Shown here in pieces: positions 13,001-24,298 of a DNA stretch of 64,000 nt. The notes below the pieces were generated by a model that did not search any database, was not told the origin of the DNA, and saw nothing but the letters and a program-made list of their open reading frames with translations. This DNA comes from Desarmillaria ectypa (lineage: Eukaryota; Basidiomycota; Agaricomycetes; Agaricales; Physalacriaceae). Position 1 is the first letter of the stretch, and every line of letters begins with the position of its first letter. The stretch lies in NCBI GenBank assembly GCA_030407005.1, contig JAUDYN010000001.1:2356001-2420000 (forward strand), in the 5' to 3' direction. The translations under genes and the position numbers were made by a program.

Positions 13001-14330
13001 CTTGGGTCACCCGGAGATGATGCTAAATCGCCGGCCTCTGCCTTGGATCAAATGGATGCGGCCACTCGGTACGTTTTGCTATCCTGTTCTTGCTAATCTT
13101 TTAATATTTACAATATTATCAGATATTACATTTCCAGAACAGATGCATTCCTTACACGGAGTTCTTCTACGCTGATGCGGCGCTCTTCGTTTCGACCATT
13201 GGCTCGCATTCGTTTCGGGATCATCGGCCAAGATCGAGCCCTTGAACAGTTGTTCAGGGTCTTGAGCATACACAATAACCAGAAGGCGACAGCTCCCATT
13301 GTGATACTTCTGTGCGGTGAGCTAGCCGCTTTCGTCTACCGTGTTGAATCGATTGATTTATGATCATTATCCAGGTCCTAGTGGGCACGGGAAAAGTCTT
13401 TTGGCGCAGAAATGTTGTTCTTCGTTTCCCTCCATATCAACAAGTATTAATTGCCTCGCATCTAGTTGGCCCCCTTCTTGACGTTCCAACTCACACTGTT
13501 AATATGACAACGCTACGATCCGCTCATGACTTATGGCAGTCTTATTCGATAAGTCCTTATCAGGTCTGTGATACAATTTTACGTCTGTATAGCTGGATGA
13601 ACATTTACCAGGATGGCTCCCCTTGCACACTGGTAGAATTTCTGATCAACAACGAAGGCAAACGATGTGTCGTTGTGCTTGACGTAACATCTGTTCGCTC
13701 AAGCTCCACGTTCTTCTGCTGATAATTGATTTTAGGAGATAGAGAAGACCCAGGATCCCAGTGTTCTCTGGTCTTTGCTCCTTCCATGGGAACTCGGTAT
13801 GTACGTCCCATGCAGTCTTGCTTCCTCATCATAAATGTGCTACAGGCCGATGTTCTTTCGAGGCCAACACTATGAACATCGATGTTCACAATACCATATG
13901 GCTTGGAACATCAAACATTGGCCAGGAACTTGTCTTCGAATATCATGAATCGTTGAAGCATCCTGAAAAGGTCATGTCTCGAGAAGAGTATGTCAAGTTG
14001 ATGTCCCTCTTGCGACCTCGCGTCTCGGAACGCCTTGGTGTATGTCGCGTCTGTTGATCTGGGCGCCTATACTGACGTTATATTCAGTCATCTATTCTTT
14101 CTCGGGTTACAACTATATTACCCTTTGTCCCTTTTACGTCGGATGAGACGAGAGCTATTGCCTCAGAGGCATTGCAGTCAATATCGAGAGATGTCATAAA
14201 AGGCATGTCTTCCGAGGTCCTCACCTCCGTAATTGAGGGTAGTGTCTCAGGATCTATTCCGTCCGAGGGTGCGCGATCTCTATACCGCGCGGTGTCGAAT
14301 CTGTTGGTAGATGCCATGGATCTAGTTTAA
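10056..14330 (+). CDS. CCCH zinc finger - disordered - ankyrin - ClpB-type AAA+ ATPase
   Basis: A short first exon at 10056 (MSLQEPLWRVKT) is spliced over 10090-10141 to RPCPFYRQGNCIFSANCNFLH, a clean C-x7-C-x5-C-x3-H zinc finger. About 600 residues of Ser/Pro/Thr-rich, apparently disordered sequence follow, with many SP/TP sites. A 222-nt intron (12249-12470) interrupts this part. Near 12800-13020 are two ankyrin-like repeats (LMFAIASDDVQQVRQVLEHG; ALAFAITNNQLSQRLEIVK). After SFRPLARIRFGIIGQDRALE comes the AAA+ core: Walker A GPSGHGKS (about 13375-13400), LAPLLDVPTHTVNMTTLR, Walker B CVVVLDEIEK split by an intron, sensor-1-like IWLGTSNIGQ, and LLRPRVSERLGSSILSRVTTILPF with candidate Arg fingers. 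The C-terminal small domain is short. The ankyrin plus single ClpB-D2-like AAA+ layout recalls metazoan CLPB/Skd3, but there is a CCCH finger in place of a mitochondrial presequence. Function is inferred only: perhaps an RNA-associated protein remodeller. Confidence 0.8.
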
Positions 14331-14942
14331 TATATCTGAACGCTGTAAGCGGTTTGTGATTGCAAGTGCAGTTTCCCTTCAAGCCCGCTTGTCATGTTGA
14401 GATGAAATCTAACCAAACTCCGGATATATTCCGCCAAAAAGCATGTTCTGTACAGAAAATGACCGTGATTTCCTGTTCTCAATTTGATGTCGGTGACATG
14501 AGCCTGTCGTTCTTCACCTTCGCGTGCGACACTGCGAAAAACTGTGCGCGCTCGTCGACATTTTTTGAACGATCTCTTGGACCGAACCATGGAGCACCGT
14601 TTTTTACCATATTCACTGCGGTATTTTTCGTCGTCTTTGATGCTTTCTGGCAGCAGTTCTATGCGCTCCTTATGTAACAGCCATTATAAGTATTAGGCTC
14701 GGCGCCGAAAAATTCCTTCTTGTGAAGATATCGTGGCCCCGAACATTGGAATCACAGCCGTGCCCAAGGCCATTCAACTTTACCTGTAGGCGTCGGTAAG
14801 CACCAACTCGCCGTAGGAATTTCCAATTACAAGTTCCCCGTCAGTGCCACGTGGCCATTATCGTCTTTCTTTTACTGCTGCAGTTCATGCTGCGGGTATC
14901 TCTCTTTTACCTTCCTGCTTGGCTTAGCATTAGCCAACGATA
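14331..14942. other. Intergenic, about 610 bp
   Basis: Lies between the AAA+ gene and the EXS-domain gene, both on the + strand. It should hold the terminator of the first and the promoter of the second. Apart from the small minus-strand frame listed separately, I see no gene or repeat. Confidence 0.4.
14479..14610 (-). CDS. Possible small ORF, 43 residues, unknown
   Basis: A short minus-strand frame starts MVKNGAPWFGPRDRSKNVDE and ends at a TGA whose complement lies at 14479-14481. Its composition looks protein-like (balanced charged residues, no low complexity), and no obvious competing frame in this gap reads better. There is no recognised family and no splice partner. It could be a chance frame or one exon of a larger transcript. 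Confidence 0.2.
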   Translation of the reverse strand: MVKNGAPWFGPRDRSKNVDERAQFFAVSHAKVKNDRLMSPTSN

Positions 14943-16460
14943 ATGAACGATGAAAGACTCGACGATGAAATCAATTGGGCTGTTTCCTTTCCTCTCCCTT
15001 TCCGCGTCATGGTCTTGGTCGGACTGGGCATTTTAGGATGGGCAACGAACCTCCATGGCCTCAAAATCTTTGGCGTAGATGCCGTCAGTACAATGGAGCT
15101 CCGTGTGGATCCCAGCCAGCAGCCGATTTCACTGCGAATAGCAGGCATACACCTAAGGACGCCCTCTCCAATTTATGGCCCAGTCTATCGCCTCGCCTTG
15201 GCGTATTTTTCCTGGTGCTTCACGTCCTGGGCATTGTTTCATTACCTCACATACGGGAACGTCGTGTTGACCGACGTCTTTGCGTACATACCCGGGGTGT
15301 CAACTCTCATCATTCTCTTCTTTCTTGTATGTCCTTTTAACATCTTCTACAAACGAGAACGAGACAAGTTTTTGTTGTATGTATCCTCTATTTGTCGCTG
15401 GCCCAGTGCGCCGTTAAATTACCTTAGGTCTATTCGGCGATGCGTTTCCTCCTCGATGGATAGTCCTGTGTATTTTGCAGATGTCGTGTTCGCCGATGTC
15501 TTTACTTCGTTTGCTAAGGTCTTGGGCGACGTCTGGTTATGCATGCGCATGCTAGCCCCGGGAAACAGTGTTCTAGTTCCGCCAAAAGAAGAAGGGTGTC
15601 TTCGATGGGTTATGCCTGCAATTATGAGGTGAGTGGTGCTATATTCATTATTTCTATGGCAATTTTCCAACGGTTTCCAGCCTTCCATATCTAGTACGTT
15701 TTCGACAATGCATAATTGAGTACTCGTCCCCTACAAACAACAGCCATCGGCCCCTTTACAATGCAGTAAAATATGCAACATCTTTCCCGGTCATCTTTTT
15801 GTCGGCAGCCCAACGAATAGTAGTGACGGAACTCAGGCAAGAAAAGGGTGATGAGGTCATGCAAGTCGCCTGGCATGGTGAGCATCCGCTTTTTCGCCTA
15901 TGGTAGGTATTTCTATAGATTGAATGTCCACGTTATAACATATCTATCTTAGGCTTCTCTTTGCCGTCATCAATTCTCTATATTCTTTTTGGTGGGATAT
16001 CACCAACGATTGGGGCTTAGATTTGCTCAAACCAAAGGCCATGGGCGATGCTCATAGTCGACGATGCCCCTCTCGTCGTTTGGTACTTCCAAACGCACAT
16101 TCGGGCAGACCCCTTATGGCGCCAGATATACGGTCCCCTGCAGAACCACAATTGCAGCACAGTCCAAGTCAGCCTTATCCTTATGGACTTCGCCAAACAA
16201 TATTGTATCCCTTACCCGTATACCCTCTTCTCATATTCCTCAATCTTGTACTTCGATTAACGTGGTCGATCAAGTTGTCAAGCCACCTACACTCAAAAAG
16301 CGACGGGAGCATTACCATATTTTGCTTAGAGATTGCGGAGATCATTCGTAGATGGATGTGGGTATTCGTTCGGGTCGAATGGGAAACTATTAAGAAGTCG
16401 GAGCGGGACATTGGTGACTACGAGTTGGTACGAACTCCGGATGCCGAGGATTTGACATGA
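14943..16460 (+). CDS. ERD1: EXS-domain Golgi membrane protein, Erd1-like
   Basis: Yeast Erd1 is a Golgi membrane protein needed for retention of ER luminal proteins and for recycling of glycosyltransferases and phosphate. The start at 14943 gives MNDERLDDEINWAVSFPLPF, followed directly by a hydrophobic segment (VMVLVGLGILGWATNLHGL). Further membrane segments appear near 15200-15330 (YIPGVSTLIILFFLVCPFN). The EXS signature region is clear: VYFADVVFADVFTSFAKVLG, then RFRQCIIEY (the family's RxxQCxRRY-like block), RPLYNAVKYATSFPVIF, and SFWWDITNDWGLDLL near 16000. The end, IIRRWMWVFVRVEWE then YELV, is typical of EXS C-termini. Six or so short introns are inferred. Distinguished from Syg1/XPR1 by lack of an SPX domain. 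Confidence 0.88.
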
Positions 16461-17032
16461 CCTTGGACGATAGAGCGTATGTAAATCATGTATTGCATTC
16501 GTGAGGCATCCCTTTTTAAACCTATATTGGCTTAAGAATCGGGTTAAAGTCCGAGTGCCTCCGCCACGATAAGTACCAAGATGTGCAACGCTTCATATCT
16601 ACTTTACTTTATGTCTGAGCAGCCATGTGACGTCTCATACCACAAAGGCCGCAAAGAATTTTAGCATCCGAGTTCGCCCAGAGCAGTAAGGGATTCTCTT
16701 CAGCGGGACAAAACGGGTATATCTGCCACCCCTCAGCTTTATTGATCAACCGGTTACGTTTGCTTGACGGAAGAAATACAGGTAGAAATGGGGATGACCG
16801 GTAGGTTAATTTCATACTCTTCACGTGGACTGTTTAACTGTTTAACTATTCAACTAGATATGGATTTCATCCGGGGTCAGTCGTCGCCGTCATCTGACCA
16901 TGGACTAAACTTATCCCGTCTCGTGCTTACTGTGACCTGTGAACGCCTATATAAACAGAGATTACTGGGTGTTAACGTTCATTACAGCTCCCTTTCCCGA
17001 ATCATCCTTCCCATACTAGCATCCAATTCATC
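16461..17032. other. Intergenic / formate dehydrogenase promoter
   Basis: No gene is supported here. Close to the right edge there is a TATA box, and just upstream of it a repeated TGTTTAAC (about 16827-16846). The region separates the Erd1-like gene from formate dehydrogenase, both on the + strand. Confidence 0.45.
16948..16955 (+). promoter_or_regulatory. TATA box of formate dehydrogenase
   Basis: TATATAAA lies 77 bp upstream of the formate dehydrogenase ATG (17033). This spacing suits a core promoter of a strongly expressed or inducible gene. Position and perfect match are the only evidence. Confidence 0.5.
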
Positions 17033-18782
17033 ATGAAGGTCGCGTCTCTTCCATCCATGTATACAGCATGTCGTTGACGGCAAGTTCATAGGTTCTTGCC
17101 ATCTTGTACCACGGTTACGCTGCAGCTGAGGCTGAAAGCCGCCTCTTGGGTACCGTTGAAAACAAGGTAGTCCAACATCTCCGCGTCTGTTTGTGGAACT
17201 GAGTATTCTTCCCTAGCTTGGAATTCAAGAGTGGTTAGCGTCCCAGGGCCATGAATTCATTGGTGAGAATCCCACATTACTCCTGTGATATAGTAACTCA
17301 TTTTCTAATCAGTATGTTGAAACCGAAAAGACTATTCTACGCGTTCATCTTGAATCATCGTTCGCAGGTCTCTAGCAGCAAAGAGGGACCCGATAGCGAC
17401 TTCCAGAAGCATATCGTAGACGTACGTGGCCAGCATCTATATACATATTATTTCATGTCTCATCCACATCCAAGGCCGAAATCTTGATTACTACGCCATT
17501 CCACCCGGGATATCTGACCAGGGATCTGATTGAGAAGGTACATCGAACCATAGTTTCAGCAACTTCATTGAACTAAAAGCCCTCCAGGCAAAGAACCTTA
17601 AGATCTGCATCACAGCCGGTGTTGGCTCCGACCATATTGATCTCAACGCCGCTGTTGACCACAAGATTCAAGTTTTGGAAGTGAGAATGGTCTTCACGCA
17701 AAATCGAATTCATACTGATAGTTATGCCAGGTGTCTGGGTCCAACGTGGTGTCGGTAGCAGAGCATGTTATCATGAGCATTCTTCTGCTCGTTCGCAACT
17801 TCATACCCGCTCATGAAGTGAAATTTTTCTTTTTCTTTTATGCCTACAGATCACCTCACCTCAGATTTAGATGATCGAACGCGGAGATTGGCAGGTGTCT
17901 GATATCGCTCGGAACGCCTTCGACCTGGAAGGAAAAGTGGTAGGCACCATCGGTGCTGGAAGAATCGGTTACAGGGTTCTTCAAAGGCTTGTTCCCTTCG
18001 ACCCTAAAGAGCTATTATACTACGACTATGCTCCTCTCCCGGCTGGTCAGTAGTGTGGTAGTCGTGTTCGATTCGGTGCTAACCCATATCACAGCTGCTG
18101 CTGAAAAGGTCAAAGTCCGTCGCGTTGAAGATTTGAAGGTACGATAATGCTCTTACCTCCATGACACATCATTTACACATCTCTCCACCGTAGGATTTCG
18201 TTTCCCAAGTAAGTTTGTAGGTCACACGATATCGTGAAAAGTTGCTGAACCCGTCCAGTGCGATGTTATCACTGTCAACTGTCCTCTTCACGAGGGTACC
18301 AGGGGTCTGATTAACGACGATTTGTTGAGCCATTTCAAGAACGGCGCCTGGCTGGTCAACACCGCTCGTGGTGCCATTTGCGACAAGGATGCTGTTGCGA
18401 GAGCACTGAAGAGCGGCAAGCTTGCAGGCTACTCGGGTGCGTTTCCTTTCCGCGCTTATTCCATCGGTCACTGAAACGTCTACTCCAGGCGATGTCTGGG
18501 ATGTCCAGCCGGCCCCAAAGGATCACGTCTGGCGTACCATGAAGAACCCCTTGGGAGGGGGAAACGGCATGGTTCCTCACTATTCCGGCACTACTATCGA
18601 TGCTCAAGCTCGCTACGCTTTGGGAACGAAGAGCATCTTGGAAAACTATCTCAACAACAAGCCACAGGAGCCTCAAAATATCATCGTCGGGCTCGGGAAA
18701 TATGAGACCAAGGCTTGTACGTGTATTTTCCATAACTTGCTATTCTCCAAATGTTAACTTAGATTTAGACGGACAACGTTAG
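17033..18782 (+). CDS. FDH1: NAD-dependent formate dehydrogenase
   Basis: Oxidises formate to CO2 with NAD; in wood- and litter-decay fungi it handles formate derived from oxalate and one-carbon metabolism. ATG at 17033 is split from the rest after two codons by an intron (17039-17091), giving [18 protein letters not shown]. Conserved blocks follow: [41 protein letters not shown], Rossmann [16 protein letters not shown] with acidic [36 protein letters not shown] (catalytic Arg), and [20 protein letters not shown] with the catalytic His. The family more often has SGTS where this has SGTT. A final intron joins [10 protein letters not shown] to LDGQR and the stop at 18780-18782. The first residues follow the FDH pattern without an obvious mitochondrial presequence, so a cytosolic enzyme is likely. 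About ten short introns. Convergent with GCN5. Confidence 0.95.
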
Positions 18783-19012
18783 TTTGACAAGCAATGGCTA
18801 GTTCTGGTGCACCGTTTCCGCTCAAACTCCTGTACTTCTATTTACCAATTTGCTTTGAATTGACCAATTAACCAGTTGATATCACGCAAATAACAAAGTA
18901 AGCTTCAGGAAACATGTTAGAATACAGTGAGCTATAGATACAAGTGCAAGCCGGATATGTAAATTAAGTGGTAAATAAGTTTAACAAAGAAGACGCATAT
19001 GCCATGGACTAG

Positions 19013-21288
19013 TTAATCTTCTCGCTTATTTCTCTCCGCCGTCCTGGTGGCGACCAATTTCTCCAACCTGGCAGCGGCCTTCTGGTATATGCTGTCAGGC
19101 GGGTTGTACGCCCTACAGTTCTCCCATATCAAGTTAGCATCAGCAACGAAATCATCTACAGATCCGTATTGATGAGTCTCCAATTTGTGTTCCATCGTCT
19201 TGAAGTCTGTGGTGGAATAAGCCTTTGATTCGCAGATGAAGGTAAAGAAAGACAGACCCATTGGGTTTGTGATGACGTCGTAGTAGTCAGGCACGTCTTC
19301 GCGTTTTACTGGTTCTTGGAAAGGCCAGGCCATTCCGTGGTCTTGCAGATCCCGCAACAATTGCTCCATGAAACCATGATCTGCACTTCTAGGTGTAACG
19401 CGCAACGGCCTGCAAGATCACCTCAGTCTACAAGGGGAAAACAATGCATTGATCAACGCACTGCATCATTTCCGGAGTCCACCCACACTCTCCTGCAATT
19501 GAAATAGTGTTGGAAGAATCGAGTGAAAAAGAAAAACAATACTCACTAAGGCCTGGAACATCTTTGGCGTCAACGGTGATATCATCGGTACCAGCCTGGA
19601 ATTGTGGCAGACCGGGATGGATGATGTGCGACCTGGACATCTCGTGGATTTTCGAGATGACGGCTTCCTGTTGCTGAGTGATGATAGAGACTTTGTCAAG
19701 GTAGTCCACCTTGCGAAGCATTGTACATTGCATGATAGTTCCGCCTTCGTAGTCTTTGATGTAACCGGCCCACACTGAACGATCTAAAGTTATCTCCTTG
19801 GAGAAACCTTGCTTTTCGAAGTAGCCGACAGCGTAATTGTCCGCGTAAGTCAGAAAGTACATCATGTTTGGATACGTCTTGCGAACGTGAGCTTTGAAGT
19901 GATCCATTAACATTCCTCCGTAGCCCTGTGGGCAGATAAGAAGGAGAAATCGAGAAAACGGTGCGCGTACTTTTACTTGATCCACCGACGCCGTTGCGAA
20001 GAAGACAATTTCAGCGAACCCTCGATGAGGAAAGGGCCGATAGCAAATTCCGCCAACGACTTTGTAACCACGTTTGATGATTGCAAGTGCCTTTGAATTC
20101 CCATCGTAGACGAGTCTTGCGATATATTCGCGAGGCATTTTGGGCAGTTGCTTCTGAAATAGAGTCTTGAGCCCGGTGAGGATGACATACGATCGAGGAT
20201 GCTTGTCGTTCTCCACAGGTGTAATTTGTATCACTCCTTTTCGAAGTTCAATCGCGGCCATCTTTTCTGTGCGAACGACGGGCTTCGAGACTTGAGTGAA
20301 TATTATCAGATAACAGGCAAGAAAAGCTTACCTCGTTAGGTGAGGAAGCATCCACCGGGACACCCGTGGCGAGGCGTGTTATCTGCTCATCGCCGAGTTT
20401 GTCTTCCACCTTGACCCGTGCGGAATGCCCATTTATTCCATTCACACCTTTACTCTTATGACCCTTCCGTGAGGTGCCGTTAGTTTTGCCTTTGGGAACT
20501 TTCCCTGGGCCTTTCTTTCCGCTTTTCTGACCGGTTTTCCGGGTTGTTTTATCCGGTCTCGACCGTGCGGCCAGAGGTTTGTCCTCCTCCTCGTCATCGT
20601 CATCGTCATCTGCCTCACTGAGAGAAGAAAGAGAGAGACGACGCCTTTTTGCAGGAGGGGAACCATCTGAGGTTCGTGAATAACCTAGTAACCAGATATG
20701 TTACGGTATTGGGGAATACAATAATTTGTGCACACACCAAGAGGTTGAGAAGGCGCAACAGCGGACGCTAGAAGTCTCATTTGCTTTCTGAGCGAAGCGA
20801 TATCGTCGTCTATGTAATCGAAGTCCAGAAGCTTCCCTGCATCCTGTGGGTAGCAGTACTCAGTGACTAGGAAACATGATTACAAGGCTGAGACGTACCT
20901 AGTTCTTTGGTGAGACAAATCCATCGGAACAACGATAAAAACAGACCTTCAAGAGTTCGTCCAGACGAACAGCGACCCTGCTCCTTCTTGAGAACTCCTC
21001 GACACTAATGCCTACCTCCGTGGCATCATGTTCCTTCAGCCCGTGCCCGCATCCACAAAACTCGAGATATGGAGGAGTTGCTTCTTCGTCATCAGATCCA
21101 TATTGTCCAAGATCTCCAATGGAAAATGTAGGTTGGACTTCGTCGTCAAAGACGACCTCATCGTCGGGGTCTGGATGAAGGCCGGTACATGCACAGAGAG
21201 TACATGGAGAATGTCGAGCGATTTTGATTGATAATTGAGCGGTGTTCAGGTCGCTGGGGATGCGAGAGACCGGATAAGCATATTTCAT
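19013..21288 (-). CDS. GCN5: SAGA histone acetyltransferase Gcn5 with PCAF-like N-terminus
   Basis: Catalytic subunit of SAGA/ADA complexes; acetylates histone H3. The chosen start at 21288 (MKYAYPVSRIPSDLN) leads into a Cys/His-rich block, HSPCTLCACTGLHPDP then EFCGCGHGLKEHDA, which resembles the zinc-binding start of the metazoan PCAF_N domain. A basic/acidic disordered linker with NLS-like KRRRL and a run of Asp/Glu follows. The GNAT domain starts around 20260 (ELRKGVIQITPVEND) with CYRPFPHRGFAEIVFFA, acetyl-CoA loop VKGYGGMLMDHFKAH, and MMYFLTYADNYAVGYFEKQGF. The bromodomain occupies the last exons: AWPFQEPVKREDVPDYYDVI, then ENCRAYNPPDSIYQKAA. The stop is the complement of 19013-19015. 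Its start faces a GH45-like gene across 158 bp. Confidence 0.94.
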
Positions 21289-21446
21289 GGCCGAATGCGA
21301 TCAGTATGCACGATGAGGTTGACCGTCGTTCGAGCGCGAACACGTGCCGACGGCGACCCGACCTTACTATACCATCACAGGCACCTCCCACGTCGTCCAA
21401 CGACTTGGATATTATGGTTTTCTAAGGTTCCTTTAGGCAGCCTGAT

Positions 21447-22459
21447 ATGTTTCTCTCTCTCTCGGGGCTCGTGGTGCTACTCTTCTCTATACTTCTGGAG
21501 ACGGCTGCATGGATAAACTACGCTGCTGACGGTACAGCAACAATGACCCATTATGAACTTCCAGAGAATTACGTTGCGTCTTGCGGTTGCACACCTTCAA
21601 GCACCCATTATCCGACTGCTGCCCTCTCTCAGATGGCATACGGGAGCAGCACTGCGTATGGTCCGTGGTCTGCGCATTTTTAGCGTCTTTTCTCTAATGT
21701 TCTAACTACTAATAGGTCCTGGGTGTGGAAAATGCTTCAATTTAACTCTGCTAAATTCTTGGACATCGACACCACCATTCTATCCTTCTGTTACAAAACA
21801 TATCGTTGTTAAAGTAACAGATCTGTGTCCCCTTAGTGGCAACGGCTGGTGTTCTGCTACTGAATCGAAGCCAAACCCGTCCGTCATTTCTATGGTTCAG
21901 GCCTTCTCTTATGTACCTTTCTACCCTAGCTCGGGGAAATATTTGAATTTCGATCTGGCCTACCCATCTGACGCGATTCCGGACGACTTTTTCCCCTCGA
22001 ACGCATCACTGTATGGTTATATCGTACGTAGGACGTTTGTCAGTGTCTCTATTCGATTAAACTTCTCGATTTATATAGGATTTTGGAGTTTGGAATATTA
22101 GCTACCAGACGGTTTCGTGTGAGAATTGGGTTGGTTGGGACAATGAAGCTGCATTGGGAAGTGTAGCATATCTAGGAAGCGAAAGCGTTTGCTGTCCTGA
22201 CAATCCTACGGCGCGACCATTGTTTATTCTACTTGAACGTGGCTGCTGACGAATATTGCAGGGAAGTGCTAATGACACTTGCCCGTCATATTCTGATGAC
22301 AACGGCATTCCGCAAGTAGTTTTCTCTTTCAAATTAGGGCCTTTTCTAATGTGGTTCGACAGGCCTGATACCACCACGAACTCAAGTCCGCAAACTGCGG
22401 GAGCTATACCCTCCACCCTTATACTCATATCTATTCTTCTGAGTTGTTACGCAGGGTAA
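21447..22459 (+). CDS. Secreted GH45-like double-psi beta-barrel protein, possibly GPI-anchored
   Basis: A signal peptide is plain (MFLSLSGLVVLLFSILLETA). The mature part matches basidiomycete GH45/expansin-like proteins: YELPENYVASCGC, GPGCGKCFNLTL, HIVVKVTDLCPLSGNGWC, KYLNFDLAYPSDAIPDDFF and YQTVSCENWVG. The Asp in VKVTDLCP and the FDL block are those expected of the fold; subfamily C enzymes work without the usual catalytic base. Likely role: loosening or cutting beta-glucan in plant cell wall. Introns are inferred at about 21661-21716, 21876-21930, 22025-22079 and 22180-22261. Reading through an intron-like segment at 22316-22362 yields a Ser/Thr-rich stalk and a hydrophobic GPI-type tail (IPSTLILISILLSCYAG). 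Splicing it instead ends the protein after NGIPQA. Confidence 0.8.
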
Positions 22460-22616
22460 CATTGATTATTGTCACTTATGTCTACATGAGATATCCTTCA
22501 TAGAGCATCCATCATTATACCAATAAAATTAGTCTACCTGACTAACGGGAAGAACTATTCCACGCGCCTGTGAGCGAGAAGTAACTGCTACGGTGGGGGA
22601 TAATAGATATATGTCC

Positions 22617-24189
22617 TTACTTTTCTATGTCTTCATCCCCTACTTTCCTGTAAAGGCCGCGTTCCTTCCGTGATATTACACGACGAAGCCATTGGAAAGT
22701 TCGCATCCAGACGAGGAGGGCACCGGCAATGCCAACCAGCAGCAGTCCAAGAATAATGTTCCTCAAAGCCGTAGATGTCGCTTCAGCCTCGAAGGGGATG
22801 GAAGCATCGGCAGATTCAGTTGCCATTGGTGTTGAGGCCGAGGATGTTCCAGTTATTGAATAATCGTCAGCCGCAGCGTCTGTTGTTGGCCGAGAGACTG
22901 GGGATTCCTAGCAAGCAATAAAAATTTATTTTTATGATATCTCTTGTACCACAAATAAAGCAATCAGAGCTCAGCATGAAGAGGTACCTGATTTCCTTCT
23001 TCGTTAGTCAGAGTCTCCACTTCGAGCTGTAGCAATACATGTTAGGGCAGAAAGATAGGGCAGTGGGAGACATACCTCTCCGGAATCGGCAATCATGACA
23101 TCGACAACGGGCTTGTCTCGGGACTTGTCGACATTTTCTAGAACAATGTAAGAGGATTTCAGGACGCGCAGCCTATGAGAGCGTACCAATTTGGTGTACG
23201 ATGTCCATGCCATCTAGAACCTTGCCGAAAACGACCTGAAGGAGAATTAGAGAGAAATTGTGTTATGTACGACCAGGTACTGACGTGTTTGCCATCCAAC
23301 CAGCTGGTGACCACGGTGCAGATGAACTATGGCAGAACCTTCGTTATGTCGGATATACAAACGCGAATGAAGACCAGTGCTTACGAATTGGGACCCTAAG
23401 GAAAGTCTAAGCACTGTTTGCATCCAGTATGACAAAAGAAATGATTTCACCATTCGTGTCTTTACCGGCGTTGGCCATAGACAAGGTTCCAGGACCAACA
23501 TGACGGAGTTTGCTGCAACACGTTAGTCGCAGAAACGGTTTTCTTACATCAAGAACACCTACAAATTCTCGTCGGCGAACCGGTCACCATAGATAGACTG
23601 TACATAAAGTCAGACTGCGATCGACAGTAAAAAGTGATGAGCATGCCTTTCCACCGGTTCCATCACCTTTGGCTGACACGGAGCTTATAGATATGAACAA
23701 AAACATAAAAGCTGGATAAACGTACTAAAGTCACCACCTTGAATCCTAGGACAACATTAGGCATAAAACAGTAAACATATGGACTGACGACGTACATGAA
23801 GTCCTTGATTACTCGGTGGAACTTGGAACCCTTGTATCCGAATCCAAGTTCATTACCGTTTTTGTCCTTACCAGTAGCGAGAGCTCGGAAGTTTTCAACA
23901 GTTTTGGGAACGGTCTACAGCAGCTCACAGTTAAAATCCTACTAAACACGTTGAATGGTCACATACACCACCATATAAGCCTATGACAACTAGACACGAG
24001 AAATGAAGCAAAATCATGTACGGTATGAACGGGCCACATACTTCGTCCTAGATCCTCGTCGCCATGCTTGATGTCGAAGTAAACCTTGTGCGTAATTTTA
24101 GGACCCTTGGCAGCATCAACTGACTGAGTGCAGAAAAACGCGGTGACAGTGAAGAAGAAAAGGACCAAGGAGAGTCGACGAAAGATCAT
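22617..24189 (-). CDS. ER cyclophilin (peptidyl-prolyl isomerase) with C-terminal membrane anchor
   Basis: Catalyses cis-trans isomerisation of prolyl bonds in secretory proteins. The start at 24189 gives a signal peptide ([20 protein letters not shown]) and then [20 protein letters not shown], the usual beginning of cyclophilin B-type domains. The catalytic signature is spread over short exons: [39 protein letters not shown] and [16 protein letters not shown], so the active-site Arg, Phe and Trp are present. After the domain comes a Ser/Thr/Glu-rich stalk and a transmembrane segment ([19 protein letters not shown]), followed by a basic tail. This is the yeast Cpr4/5-like secretory group with an added type I anchor; no HDEL signal is seen. 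Ten or so very short exons. Confidence 0.9.
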
Positions 24190-24298
24190 TGTGGTGGACG
24201 AAAAGGAGGACGTGTCCGCTTTCTGAGCTCAGCTACCACGGCCCGTGGGAATATTTCCACATGATATCATTTTTTCTTACAGAAGAACCTGGATTATC

